From assembly GCF_032118995.1 (NCBI RefSeq), contig NC_092661.1, positions 9,486,494 to 9,550,493 on the forward strand: a DNA stretch of 64,000 nucleotides, written 5' to 3'. Below, in pieces: positions 11,425 to 22,287 of the stretch; the first letter of the stretch is position 1; every line of letters starts with the position of its first letter. The position numbers and the translations under genes are program-made. The notes below the pieces were generated by a model. It was not told where the DNA came from and ran no database searches. It saw only the letters and a program-made list of their open reading frames with translations. This stretch comes from Asterias amurensis (Eukaryota; Echinodermata; Asteroidea; Forcipulatida; Asteriidae).

Positions 11425-11486
11425 CATCTGGGTTCACGCCCTCCATCTCATTTAGAAGAGTCTCATCCCTGTGTCATGTCACCTCT

Positions 11487-11653
11487 GGCCCCTGTCGAAA
11501 CCACGGCTTCGGCTTTGGATTCGGCTCAGGCTAGCTTGGCCCCGCGGGTGTTTTGAAAATTGCGCGTGCTTTGCGTACGCACTCAGGGCTTCAGATGAGA
11601 GAACTGAGCCTGAAACCGAATCAAAAGCCAAAGCCGTGGTTTCGAAAAGGGCC
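11487..11653. mobile_element. Family I foldback MITE, copy 2
   Basis: GGCCCCTGTCGAAACCACGG and a mirrored CCGTGGTTTCGAAAAGGGCC, about 60 bp after the IgY1 stop. Confidence 0.85.
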
Positions 11654-11692
11654 TATAATTCTCCTTGGCTAATCAAAAATTGAGGCTCTTGC

Positions 11693-11912
11693 CACTACAA
11701 AAACTGGGGTGTTAAAACTGACACCGTGGCTTTTGTCACATAACCGAAGAGAGAATTAAAATTAACATCATATGGTGTTAACATAACACCGATGTAATTG
11801 CTTTTGCAGAAATGGGTGTTATTTTAACACCTCATGGTGCACATTTTGACTATTTTGTTGGTATACGTGACAACACCCATTGTGTTTATTTAACACACCA
11901 GTTTTTGCAGTG
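11693..11912. mobile_element. MITE with CACTACAAAAACTGG ends
   Basis: Left end CACTACAAAAACTGGGGTGT and right end ACACACCAGTTTTTGCAGTG are inverted copies; GGTGTTA motifs recur inside in both orientations. Confidence 0.8.
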
Positions 11913-12959
11913 TACGAAAATTATATGAAAATTAAACAGTTATCAGTCAGGTCCACATTATTCCTAAATTGAGTTTTCTCCAAGAAAATTTCGCTGTACC
12001 ACAATCACGGTTAAATGGATCAAAGTGACTGACCGAGAAGTGGGTCAATATGACGCAAAATCCGAGTCAAAATCCCTTTCGGTTTACCGCTGAGCCCGGA
12101 AACTGCGTAAATTTTGCTTTTGTATTTACTTCACATCTCTATAAACTTTACTTCTCTTTTGTTTTCATCTCAAAGCGCATAGGGACTTCTCTGTGGTTGT
12201 GATATGCACTCTACATAAATGGTTCATTATAATTATTATTAAATTTTTACCTGCGATCAAATAACTCCTTGGAAACGGCCACTCCAGCTTTTGGGACCAT
12301 TTTGGGAGCAATCGTTTCTGTTTTTGGGCTAACGAAACAGTTGCTGGCAGTGTAAGCACTTAATGTAATCCACTATATGCATTAACTGACGAACCTGTAG
12401 AAGTTTGAGATCGATCGACCATCTGGCCATCTGGGTCACGAGAAACTAGTGAAAACCCATTACACATATTTTTGCATGACATCGGTTAATAATTAAAAAA
12501 TGAATAAAACGCTCACTGATTGATGAACTCCAAACGGGAAATTAGTTTGATTTATTCTCATCAAATATGACATTTTCAGACAGAAATATTTTAAGGGATG
12601 TTTTCTACTGTCATCATCATTATTGTGATCTTTGACGAGTTTGATCTTATCAATTATGTAACGTTCCTTTAATAGTGACTTCAAGCAAGCAATGGAATCC
12701 TTTAATTCCGAGGCCTAAAAGTAAACTGTCCAAACCAACAAAAACGGAACCCACTGTTGGGTCTTTGACTGCGATCTTTTTGTTGTTTTCATTCCAGTAG
12801 AAAGGGTGTCGTTTCCCCAAGGACCAAGGTGAAGCCGAGGAGGTTCCCAAAAGGGGCGGGTCCCTTAGGTCTTCCATCCAAGATTCGGAGGGGGAATAGC
12901 TGGGAAATTGAGACTATCTGGAACGTACCCTACAAGGAAACGCGAATGACTGAATGACC
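11913..12959. other. No gene seen
   Basis: Spacer between IgY1 and the next repeats. Scanned for an IgY1 last exon (phase-1 acceptor plus tyrosine motif); none convincing. Confidence 0.45.
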
Positions 12960-12964
12960 CTTAA

Positions 12965-13180
12965 GCGCATTTTTGTCTATACCGCAGCGAGGGGTATTGT
13001 ACTGTAACACTGCCAATTTCTGTCTTGAGTAGGAGACTATACGTTGCATTGCTTTTGAAGTAATCCTCCAAAGGGGGAGGTTTGCAGAAGCATAAACGGC
13101 GTTTATAAATAACGTATAGTCTCATCTCAAGACAGGAATTTGGCAGTGCTACAGTACAAACCCGTCGCTGCGGTTTGAAA
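12965..13180. mobile_element. Foldback element with GACTATACGTT arms
   Basis: Left ACCGCAGCGAGGGGTATTGT...GAGACTATACGTT is mirrored by AACGTATAGTCTCATCTCAA...ACCCGTCGCTGCGGT. Confidence 0.75.
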
Positions 13181-13334
13181 ATAAAGTAATGCAACCGGCG
13201 TATGTCCTTGAAAGGGTCATGCTCTTTTGAGGAACTGTCACGAATAAAACAAATAAAGTAAAGTAATGCAACCGGCGTATGTCCTTGAAAGGGTCATGCT
13301 CTTTTGAGGAACTGTCACGAATAAAACAAACCAT
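13181..13334. repeat. Tandem duplication, 77 bp x 2
   Basis: AGTAATGCAACCGGCGTATG at 13185 and 13262 begin two almost identical 77-bp units directly after the foldback element. Confidence 0.85.
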
Positions 13335-13497
13335 GTAAACAAATTATAGGTCATCAATATTCACAAACTATTAAACTAATTAGTCCTATGTGCTTGGTGT
13401 CAGGGCAATTTTTCAAGGAAATAACAGCTATCTCGATAAAAAAATACGATGCTTTTTAATGAAAGCACAAGTCATCACCATACAGGCCAAGCTATCC

Positions 13498-13844
13498 TTA
13501 AAGATACCGGACACCTTTGGTAATTGTCAAAGACCAGTCTTCTCACTTGGTGTATCTCCACATATGCATAAAATAACGAGATAGCGAAGTTGCGAGATAA
13601 TAATGAAAGAAAAAACACCCTTGTCACACAAAGTTTACTGCTTAACCGTTGATTTCTAGACTTCACGCGTGAGGTCTCGAAATCAATTCACTATTATTTT
13701 ACTGTGAAATTACTTCTTTCTTAAAAACTACGTTTCTCACATAGTTTGATGTGATTAACAGCTATATCCATTGCTTGTTTACCAAGTAAGTTTTTATGCT
13801 AACAATTATTTTGAGTAATTACCAATTGTGTCCAGTGCCTTTAA
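13498..13844 (-). mobile_element. Family A TTAA MITE, copy 3 (diverged)
   Basis: Both TTAA-flanked ends are recognisable but changed (GGACACCTTTGG), with internal losses; an older copy. Confidence 0.75.
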
Positions 13845-14138
13845 AGAATTTAGGCCTAGCTATCCTTAATAAAATGTAATGTTTTATTCACTGTTTTTCC
13901 TCTAAGAAAATAATAAAAATAATCTGTGTAAAAAGTACTACCTATAATGGTTGGCTAGTATATTCCTCACTTTTAAGGCTTTTATACCTGCCATTTTAAA
14001 GTGCATTTTATATAAAAAAAAGTTTCAATATTTAACTTTGCATGTTACAAAGAAAGAGCTACATATTATGTCTGTTGATCCAATACACATGACGTCATCA
14101 TTACAATAATTACTGTTGGTTCATTTTGAGGAATCAAT

Positions 14139-14296
14139 GGCCCTTCAGCTTCGGCTTTGGATTCGGCTTCAGGCTCCGTCCACTCGTCTGAAGCCCTGAG
14201 CACGTATGCAAAGCACGCGCAATTGCCAAAACAACTGCGAGCGCCAAGCTAGCCTGAGCCGAATCTGAAGCCGAAACCGTGGTTTCGTAAAGGGCC
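14139..14296. mobile_element. Family I foldback MITE, copy 3 (inverted centre)
   Basis: GGCCCTTCAGCTTCGGCTTT at the left and GTGGTTTCGTAAAGGGCC at the right. The centre is in the opposite orientation to copies 1 and 2. Confidence 0.8.
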
Positions 14297-14519
14297 AATG
14301 TCACTGTGTTAGTTTATTGCTCCATAGTTATACAGTGTATTATGCGTAGGCCTATGGGGAGTAAGTGTGCATTTTAGGCATTGTTGGTGCAGAAATGTCA
14401 ATTGGTTTTAAAGGGAAATAATACCGTTTGGTTCTTGGAACCGTTTTAGGGTTTTAATGTTATTAAACTATTTTATGGTCCAGCAATCCACACTTTCATA
14501 CTGACCATCCTTTGTCCTC

Positions 14520-14705
14520 ACCAATTGATTGGCTATAATTTTCCCGTTTTTTTTTGTTAGTTAGTGTATCCCTTCCTTAATCCTTTGCTCCTCTTTTTTT
14601 CTATAAATGGATATGTATTTGTTTGTACTTGTTTACGCTCTGAAGAAAGTCCGGTTTGGATCGAAAGCTATTAAGGTCATCTACCCTACTCATGTTATAT
14701 AATGT
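14520..14705 (+). mobile_element. Retroelement-like 3' end with hammerhead-like core, copy 1
   Basis: Contains CTGAAGA...GAAAGC (14640-14668) and matches 61936-62095 on the opposite strand over TATAAATGGATATGTATTTG and neighbouring sequence. The pattern resembles the hammerhead-bearing ends of Penelope-like elements; the family is uncertain. Confidence 0.45.
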
Positions 14706-14796
14706 AAATATGGATATATACAGTAAAAAATAATTAGGTTTAAACAATGTAACTTAAAACAGCAATGTATAAATAAATGTTAATAAAACAATAATA

Positions 14797-15348
14797 TTAA
14801 AGTCACCTGGAAATATAATTTTTTTTCTTTCAAACATAAGAGTATATGCTTACGAACAATAAAACAGTTTTTTTAGTAATTGTTTGTCACGATTTATATG
14901 TTTAAAAAATATATAAAGTTGTTTGGGGGCTGACTCCGCCTACCTCTTTTGTGACGTCATTCAAGGCAGACTTTGCCTGCAATGCGTATAGTAAACACAC
15001 GTGCAAAGTACGTCCAAGTCGTGAGTTGGTACATTTTCTGCATTCAGCAGCAATACACCTGGTCGGCATTGTCGGAAAAAAACAATTATTTTTTTTTTTT
15101 GAAACGTACAAACTCACGACTTGTTCCGTACGTGTACTTTGCAATTGTACGCATTACAGGCAAAGTCTGCCTCGATTGACGTCACGAACAGCGCCCTCTC
15201 GGGTCGGGGTCTACTCTTAAATTTGTAAATAGCATAATAACTGATTTTTTAAAACCTTAGTTAACTGTTTATTCACATTCAACTCACCAAAACACATACA
15301 GTGACAAAAGCTTTATTTAAAAAAAATACCACTTCCAGGTGACTTTAA
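14797..15348. mobile_element. Family D TTAA MITE, copy 1
   Basis: TTAA-AGTCACCTGG at the left and CCAGGTGACT-TTAA at the right. Long internal arms (GCAAAGTACGTCCAAGTCGT...mirrored) around a T-rich loop. Its right TTAA is also the left TTAA of family A copy 4. Confidence 0.85.
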
Positions 15349-15747
15349 AGGCAGTGAACACTATTGGTAATTACTCAAAATAATTATTAACATAAAACCT
15401 TACTTGGTAACGAGTAATGGGGAGAGGTTGATAGTATAAAACATTGGGAGAAACGGCTCCCTCTGAATTAACGTAGTTTTCGAGAAAGAAGTAATTTTCC
15501 ACGAATTTGATTTCGAGACCTCAAAATTAGATTTGGAGGTCTCGAAATCAAGCATATGAAAGCACAAAACGATCGTGTGACAAGGGTGTTTTTTTCTTTC
15601 ATTATTATCTCGCAATTTCGACGAGCAATTGATCTCAAATGTTCAGGTTTTTTTATGCACAGTGTTGAGATGCACCAGTTTAGAAGACTGGTCTTTGACA
15701 ATAACCAACTGGTCTTTGACAATAACCAATAGTGTCCATTGTGTTAA
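15345..15747 (+). mobile_element. Family A TTAA MITE, copy 4
   Basis: Starts on the last TTAA of a family D element, so the two sit back to back. It has a small internal duplication of CTGGTCTTTGACAATAACCA near the right end. Confidence 0.8.
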
Positions 15748-16040
15748 CACTCCGTAAACCTAGGGAAAGCAAAATTGTGGCTTACAAAATTACGTCGTCC
15801 TAGAAAATGTGAAATATGTAAAAAATGCTGCGCACGTTCGAATGTAATAAAACCAAATTTAACTTAAAATCACACACTCAGAGGCGACTTGGAGTTACTA
15901 GATCAGGGGAGGGGCTGGGGGAGCGGGCTGGGGTTGGTCCAAGGTGTTTGCGTACGTCATTCACATCCAATAGCTTCTTTGGATAAGGCGCTGGGACCGA
16001 GTGAACATTTTCATTCGGTGACCGAAATGTCCCCATGCGT
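15748..16040. other. No gene seen
   Basis: Spacer upstream of IgY2 with a G-rich stretch at 15904-15940. No feature supported. Confidence 0.4.
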
Positions 16041-16045
16041 GTATG

Positions 16046-16202
16046 TACATTTTCGCAAATACCCATTGAGAAAGTGCTAACTGTTGAATGAGGTGCACCT
16101 GGTCTAGCTAGCGATCAAACTTGACTGTTAGCTAGACCAGCATGCACCTCGTTCAACGCTTACGGCTGGCCTACCGAGTATTTGCAATAAGGTCTATGGC
16201 AA
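16046..16202. mobile_element. Family M foldback MITE, copy 1
   Basis: ATTTTCGCAAATACCCATTG at the left mirrored by GAGTATTTGCAATAAGGTC at the right, with GAATGAGGTGCA/TGCACCTCGTTC inside. About 330 bp upstream of the IgY2 start. Confidence 0.8.
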
Positions 16203-16341
16203 GAGCGACACGCACTTCTGAAGGAGAGTCTGTCTTTCGGTAGATATAATCCTGCCCATTCCGGATGTATGACGTCACTGCCTTGACACAGCCGGGGCCT
16301 ACTTCCGATTTTATTTTAATATTGTTAAAACAAAATAATAC

Positions 16342-16375
16342 AGGAATCAATCGGTTCAGTGAAAACAGGAGACCA
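16342..16375 (+). promoter_or_regulatory. Conserved upstream block of IgY2
   Basis: The sequence around CAATCGGTTCAGTGAA lies about 190 bp before the start codon and recurs upstream of IgY3 (about 22077) and IgY4 (about 28454). It may be a promoter or 5' UTR element, or simply duplicated flank. Confidence 0.4.
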
Positions 16376-16532
16376 TGTTTGACAGGAAAGCCACTCACAG
16401 TATGGTACATCACAAACATTGAGGTTTTCCTTTTTGTTTCGTTCACAACAATTTATCACTGCAGCGAGTATGGTACTGTGCAAAGCTCATAAAACAGTAC
16501 CACCATCATTTTGAAACTTTGCCTTTTAGAAG

Positions 16533-19071
16533 ATGGACTCCATTGTGTTTATGTCAATACTTTTGGTGACGTATGTGACACGGACAACGACACTGACGAT
16601 CGAGGTGGCCAGTGACAGAGTGACAGTTCGAGAAGGTGAATCGCTCAATTTATTATGCAGCTTAACATTAGATGACCAAGGTATACAGGAAGTTCGATGG
16701 TACCGAGGCTCGGACCAGATACTGTATGGTTCCATTGATGTTTCAAGCTGTGGTGTTCCCAGTTTATTATTATGTCCTGTGGTAAACACCACAGACAATC
16801 GTGGAGTTGTGCAATTCACAAGAGGTTCAGGTATTCAAGCAACATTTATACTATTGATTGATCATAGTTTAGTACGCGACAACACAATGTTTTCATGTGG
16901 TGTACAGAAAATGTTCGGTGGCTTCCAAAGTTCTGCCAAAATAAGAGTGACTGTTCAGCATCTCCCAGATCCATCTTATCCCATGTGTTTAAGATCCAAC
17001 CCATCTACCAATGCAGACATTCTCTCCTTATCATGCTGGGCTGAAATAACCCAGCCCGTGGTTACTCTTGAATGGACAGTGGACGGAAGTAGGTCTGACC
17101 AATTATCATTTAGCACAGAGACTGACGAAGACAGAGTTGAAAACACTTTATTCTTCAACGAGACAGGGATTCCTTCTAGCAGCTTAGTCTTCACTTGTCA
17201 TATGACGAGTTATGCGTTTCCTCATATCCAGCGAAACTGTTCGATTGGACCCATCCCTGTCCCCGGGGTGCAAACTACTGCAGGTATCCTGTCTTCTCCT
17301 GAGCAAACTACTGCTCCGCAGTCTCCTGACCAAACAACTGCAAGTACTCAGCCAGAACCATCAAAAACAGCATTCCCGCGGAATGATCCCAAACTGAACA
17401 CGGCAGTCATTGCATCAATTGCGTCAGCCAGTGTCGCCATCATCGTTATACTCCTGGTCATCATTGCCTGTCTCGTCTTCCCAAGACGAAAACGAAGGGC
17501 AGCCAACCCACAAAATCTCGGCATCCAACTATCCCTTAATACTAACACATCACCGAGATCAACCAGCCTCTATGCCAATCAAAGCGACCCAATCTACGCC
17601 AATCAGAACAACACAGCGATCAGTTCCAGCAACCAACGACCGGTGACTTTGGAACCTCGACCGGGGGACGCAACAGCGGATTCCCCGCCCGTGCTGTATG
17701 CCGAAGTTCCATCGGACAATAAAGTATCGTATGTTCAAAGTGCAGAGGGTTATTCGTACGCAGTGGTATCCAAGGAAGATGGATGCTGCGAGAGTACGGC
17801 ACTTGAATATCAACCCAACATGGGGCATCAGAGTCCGGACCCACCAGAGTATTATACGCTTGAACCAGGCAACCGACAAATGACACATGGTAATTCTCTC
17901 GATTCCTCGTTTGAAAAACTCACTTAAAAATGGTTCCATTGAAGGGAGCAAATTGTGCTGTGGTCGATTTCTAAAAGATAGTCTAAAGTTGGGACTAGTA
18001 CTATGAGTAAAAACCTAAGGCTGTAACCAAGTTCACAAAACGCTATCGGATTAACCCTATATCCAGCTAAAGCGAGTAACTCGTCCTAACTTAGGACGGG
18101 TTCAATGCGTCCTAACGTCTATGGACTCAGAACTTAACTCGTCCTGATATTCACCCTATAAGTAGGAAGAATTTGGTGAAATCAACGGCATGCCACTTTT
18201 TCCAACACACTGTTGTAGGACAAATTAATGCGTCCAGAATTTGCACTCGATCGGCTACAACGGCTACGGCTAGACTTCCGCGTCAGCATGCGTATAAGTA
18301 TATGACATCCTTAGCAACACACTTATTCGTAGCTGTAGCTGCCCGTTTAGAAACGGCCAAACTCAGATCTTGACTTTTTTTTGCAACAGTTGTGATTATT
18401 TTTGGGGGTGCAGGTTTTTTTTTTCGCAAACGAAAGATTTGTCATCTAAAACAAAAGTATGTTACATAAACTAAAATCCTGTTGAAGCAAACCATACATT
18501 TTAGGTGTTTAGGAGATAGACAACAAAACCAATAAAATACAATTCTAACAGTGTACTTTTCGATTATAATTTTACCGGCATAGTTGGGTGTATCCACAAC
18601 CTTTTCAGTGACTGGCCAGCAAGACCAGCGTTTCATTTCACTGGTCCTCTCAGATGGTTTTACTCGGACCACGTGGAGTTAATTTTGACTGGTCCCAAGT
18701 GTTTTACTGGCTATTCAACGGAAGACTGTAAAATAAAGAAAAACACATGTTCATACTTCACAACAATTGTCTAAAGTCAAATCGCATCATTTCCATTTTA
18801 GAAGAAAAAACAATCTTTTGTCGAAGTTATTTGTCGCTGCGGTAATCATGAATCTTATTTCAGAATTGGAACATATCGCTTCAGAATTTATGGGACATAA
18901 TAATTCTCTGAAAATTTGTCAACAGGACGAGAGCCCAAGACTATCGATGACCAGTACGTGTATGCTGAGGCGGCCAAAGGTCAAGGGTTGACGTCACTAA
19001 GGTCATCCCAGCTGGACAACGAAGAGGCCAAAATGGTGCACAATATCTTGTATGTATCAACCAATGAGTAA
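16533..19071 (+). CDS. IgY2: two-Ig type I membrane receptor with tyrosine-motif tail
   Basis: CDS join(16533..17889, 18926..19071), 500 residues. Signal peptide about 1-18; Ig domain 1 with Cys42, Trp56 (WYRGS) and Cys122; Ig domain 2 with Cys168, Trp181 and Cys222; Pro/Thr stalk with repeated EQTT or DQTT; transmembrane about 290-316 without charge; tail with two YANQ sites (Grb2-type YxN), VLYAEV (fits the ITIM consensus), SYAVV and PEYYTLEP. The large exon ends inside a Gly codon at G|GTAATT; the last exon follows CAACAG at 18925 and encodes the sites QYVYAE and ILYVST. The joint restores GGA (Gly), as in IgY3. Without splicing the frame would stop at 17927 inside the intron. Start context is AAG-ATG-GAC, shared with IgY3. 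The role as a signalling immune-type receptor is inferred from architecture. Confidence 0.88.
18031..18188. mobile_element. Family H foldback MITE, copy 2 (IgY2 intron)
   Basis: TTCACAAAACGCTATCGG... to ...GGTGAAATCAACGGC, with CGTCCTAACTTAGGACGGGT in the middle. Confidence 0.7.
18236..18365. mobile_element. Diverged foldback element (IgY2 intron)
   Basis: CGGCTACAACGGCTACGGCT at the left and GTAGCTGTAGCTGCCCG at the right resemble the arms of the element at 19120. Confidence 0.5.
18926..19071 (+). CDS. IgY2 terminal exon
   Basis: Last exon, 146 bp, recognised by homology to the IgY3 last exon: both share S-S-Q-L-D near the middle, an acidic stretch and an (I/V)LY motif near the end, and have the same length. 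The phase-1 acceptor at 18925 joins the donor at 17890. It adds at least three tyrosines (QYVY, LYVST) to the tail. The TAA stop is at 19069-19071. Confidence 0.85.
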
Positions 19072-19119
19072 AGACACCGACCAATCAAAGTGTGTATACA
19101 AACGCTTCGAGGTATTATT

Positions 19120-19249
19120 AGGCCGTGTCCGAATTGGCGACTTTGGCTACAGCTACGTCTAGATCAGCGCGTCTGTCAGTGTTGAAGAATAGCAGACGCG
19201 CGCGCCCTAGCCGTAGCTGTAGCCGAAGTCGCCAATTCGGACACGGCCC
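19120..19249. mobile_element. Foldback MITE with AGGCCGTGTCCGAATTGGCG ends
   Basis: Near-perfect inverted arms of about 35 bp (GGCCGTGTCCGAATTGGCGA and its mirror), directly after the IgY2 last exon. Confidence 0.85.
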
Positions 19250-19592
19250 TAGACTCGAGATGTTACGGTCTTGTATCCTGTCGTCTATAATGTTGTGCGT
19301 ATTCGAACCTTTCTGGAAGCCGTTGGTTGTCCCCTGAATGTTGCTCGATTTAAAAGACTTCCGGTACATTCGGTACATTCTGAAGACCAAGGACACAACA
19401 AAACAGAGGAAAATAAAAGGACTCCATAGTGAAATTCTAAGGACCCAGGTTGCTCCACAAGACATGTGTACAAAGTCTAATGACAAATCTTAAAACACTG
19501 GGACGATTTTAAGAACAAAAGATGTCTCCACAGGGATGCATAATAATTGAGAATGTGTGTGATCGTGTGTACATATGCATTCAACCCAGGGA

Positions 19593-19775
19593 TAGCCTTT
19601 AGTCAAGGCGCACGCGGCACCCCCAGATGTCAAGCACGGACCCCAGATATCACGCACGAAAAAAGACCAGCGCGAGCGGCGGAGCCGCGATATCGCCGCT
19701 TGCGCTGGTCTTTTTTTCGTGCGTGATATCTCTGGGGGTGCCGCCGCCGCGTGCGCCTTTTAAAGGCTAACCCGG
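19593..19775. mobile_element. Foldback MITE, GC-rich arms
   Basis: AGCCTTTAGTCAAGGCGCAC...GACCAGCGCGAGCGGC mirrored by GCCGCTTGCGCTGGTC...GTGCGCCTTTTAAAGGCTA. Confidence 0.8.
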
Positions 19776-20837
19776 GAAGGGTCCTGATCCGGAAAAGGTC
19801 CACAGTTGGAAAATGTACACAAAACCAATGGGAGCTATTGCCAAAAAGTTAGAGTATAAACAAAAGAGGGACAAAAGGAGGTGTCGATTTATGGTGTTTT
19901 ATACTCGCGTTTGTGTGTAGAATCCCACACAAACAATCGACTGCTTGCTTGTAAAAATTTGCTATTTCACGATCTTAAACAAATAAGATTCATACAAAAT
20001 GAGTCTGTACAAGAAAATTAAACATTTTTATTATGTGGGTCAAAACAGTTCAGCCAACACACTGTTGCAATCAGATTTATAAATGTATGGTTGCATTTTG
20101 TTTCTAACTTCGTTTTTGTTTGCATTTTATCCGCCCAAACTTGGTACAGATTTATTTCCTTATAATGTTACTACTCATATCAAGGTGGCGCCCTTCATAG
20201 ACGTCATTTCCCTCGACATCCGCACAGTATTTTTTTCTTTGTCGTTTGGTTCTCTCCAAACATCCGTTTGAACTTCTTCATTTCCCTTTATTCAAACCAC
20301 GGCAGAGTGTTTTAACCTTGTATATAATACAGTTCTCTGTAAAGTGATTTCTTTGTTGTAAAAAAGCTCGTAATTTAGAATGACTTTCAAGCTATGGTGC
20401 CGCCCATTATTTGTTTTGACCAGGTCATTGTACATATCGATGCTTCCATGTATGAACATTATGTCGCTATGTCCATGTATATTGGGTGTATTTATTATGT
20501 CACACTCGCACACACGCAACCAACGTGTTACAAACACTCTGTGAACATTCCTTTGTACTTTCGACTTCTTCAACACATGTGAAAACACAGTGTGGACTCG
20601 TGTAAGTCCACACAGTGTTTCAAAACCTTACATTGTGTTGATTTCTTTTATTCTGAAGGTCCACATTTCATAAACACCCATTGTTTACATCCTAGTGCAG
20701 ACTTCTATTGTTGTTTCCTTTGTCCCTGTATGTAGGCTACGGCACTTAACAGCCTCACAGAAATCAAGGCTTTTTAAATTGAGAAATTCCGATAATCTTA
20801 TTTAAACAAATGAATGTCAACGTTTTGTTATTTGGTT
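19776..20837. other. No gene seen
   Basis: AT-rich spacer with short open frames only; a small inverted pair CACAGTGTGGACT/AGTCCACACAGTG sits at 20587-20616. Confidence 0.45.
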
Positions 20838-20948
20838 GGTGTGTTTGTTTGTTTGTTTGTTTGTTTGTTTGTTTGTTTGTTTGTTTGTTTGTTTGTTTGT
20901 TTGTTTGTTTGTTTGTTTGTTTGTTTGTTTGTTTGTTTGTTTGTTTTT
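20838..20948. repeat. (TTTG)n microsatellite
   Basis: About 27 uninterrupted TTTG units. Open frames across it are artefacts of the repeat. Confidence 0.97.
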
Positions 20949-21015
20949 TGTTTGCTTTTAGACTGACATGCATTTTTCTGGCTAACTGGTCAGTGTTATA
21001 GTAGGCCTATTACTA

Positions 21016-21271
21016 AGGGTGCGTTCGTTTAGCTTCCCTGGGTCTACCCCGCGGTGCTCACTCGGGTGAACCCCTGACAAGAGCTAAACGAACGACCACT
21101 CACCGCTTTCGTAGTGACGTCGTTTACCTGGGGCCAGCCCCAAAGTGACCCACTCCACAAACAGGGCACTGTGGGCTTACCTGGGTGAGCCCCTGGAATG
21201 ACGTCAAAAGCTATTCGAACGCACCGGGGCAGACCGGGGATGACACAGGGAAGCTAAACGAACGCACCCTA
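21016..21271. mobile_element. Foldback MITE with AGGGTGCGTTCGTTTAGCTT ends
   Basis: Left end and right end (AAGCTAAACGAACGCACCCT) are inverted copies; an extra internal AGCTAAACGAACG suggests rearrangement. Confidence 0.85.
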
Positions 21272-21342
21272 AATGGCATTTGGGGTGCAATCAATTCACC
21301 GCGAGTCATCGAGTGGTGGCGCACTTTAGAGTACTATAGACC

Positions 21343-21490
21343 TTTTCGCAAATACCATTGCGCAAGTGCAGACTGTTGAATGAGGTGCATTGTGGGATAA
21401 ATATGGATCAAATTTGATCACCAGCTAGACCACAATGCACCTTATTACAAGCTTTACGTGCGCGCCCCAGTATTTGCGAAAAGGTCCATG
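21343..21490. mobile_element. Family M foldback MITE, copy 2
   Basis: ACCTTTTCGCAAATACCATT and mirrored AGTATTTGCGAAAAGGTCCA; the same arms as 16046-16202. Confidence 0.8.
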
Positions 21491-22076
21491 GCAGAATGGA
21501 AACTTTCAATTTCGACTCATACAGGGTAAACCCCTTTTTACGATCTGTATTGATGTGTCATTGCGATGTGTTTATTGCGCCCTTGCAAATCGTGTTGGTA
21601 TAATGCATTGTAGCGTGTCTTATTCCTTTATCCGTGAGGTGACGTGACTCCGCAATGAACTATATATACACCCCTTTACACAGTTTGCACCATATCAGAA
21701 ACTCCATATAAGGCAATGCAATGAGTTATTCATAATAATACTGCAGTTTCTTCTCATATGAATACGTTTGATACCATTGGGTTCTGGACACTGAGTTAAC
21801 AAGAGAAAAATTTGGTTGTTTAATAAATACACACATTAAAGTAGGCCAACATAACTTGAGAATAAGTTTTCTGCTTCATAACCTGCCTTGCAATTTTGGG
21901 TCGAGACAAAAAACTGTGACAAAGGGGGTTCCTATATCAAGTCATTCGGAGGTTTATAAAACAAGGAACATAATTATATCGCTGACGATGTATGACGTAT
22001 TGCCTTTTATTTGGAAAAGCATGTCATTGGCCCACTTTCGATTCTATAGAAATGTTGTTTTATGCAGAGATTTTCC

Positions 22077-22110
22077 TCAATCGGTTCAATGAATATGAAC
22101 ACCAGCCGCC
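22077..22110 (+). promoter_or_regulatory. Conserved upstream block of IgY3
   Basis: CAATCGGTTCAATGAA, about 210 bp before the start codon, matching the IgY2 and IgY4 blocks. A short GATGTATGACGT stretch further upstream is also shared with IgY2 (16264 and 21988). Confidence 0.4.
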
Positions 22111-22231
22111 AAGTTGAACTGATATTGAATACTGTCAAAAGAACAGGAAGACAGTGCGTTAACTATTGTGGCTTCGTGCAGTGGTTGGTGTATACACGAT
22201 AGTTTGTCATAAGAACAAATAGTTTGTAGTG

Positions 22232-22240
22232 TATATAATA
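22232..22240 (+). promoter_or_regulatory. TATA-like box upstream of IgY3
   Basis: TATATAATA, 56 bp before the ATG. Plausible as a TATA box for a short 5' UTR. The region is AT-rich, so chance is possible. Confidence 0.3.
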
Positions 22241-22287
22241 GCTTGTATATTAACACTACCATCATTTGACACTTTGTCGTTGGAAAG

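Noticed and set aside
10114-11427. Long minus-strand frames opposite the IgY1 tail
   Set aside because: The 108-bp repeat keeps other frames open by chance; the plus frame has the receptor architecture.
11453-11560. Possible IgY1 last exon after a TTTAG at 11451
   Set aside because: The intron would be only about 45 bp, the frame runs into a family I MITE, and no tyrosine motif appears.
20764-21001. Open frames of KQTN or CLFV repeats on both strands
   Set aside because: Direct product of the (TTTG)n microsatellite.
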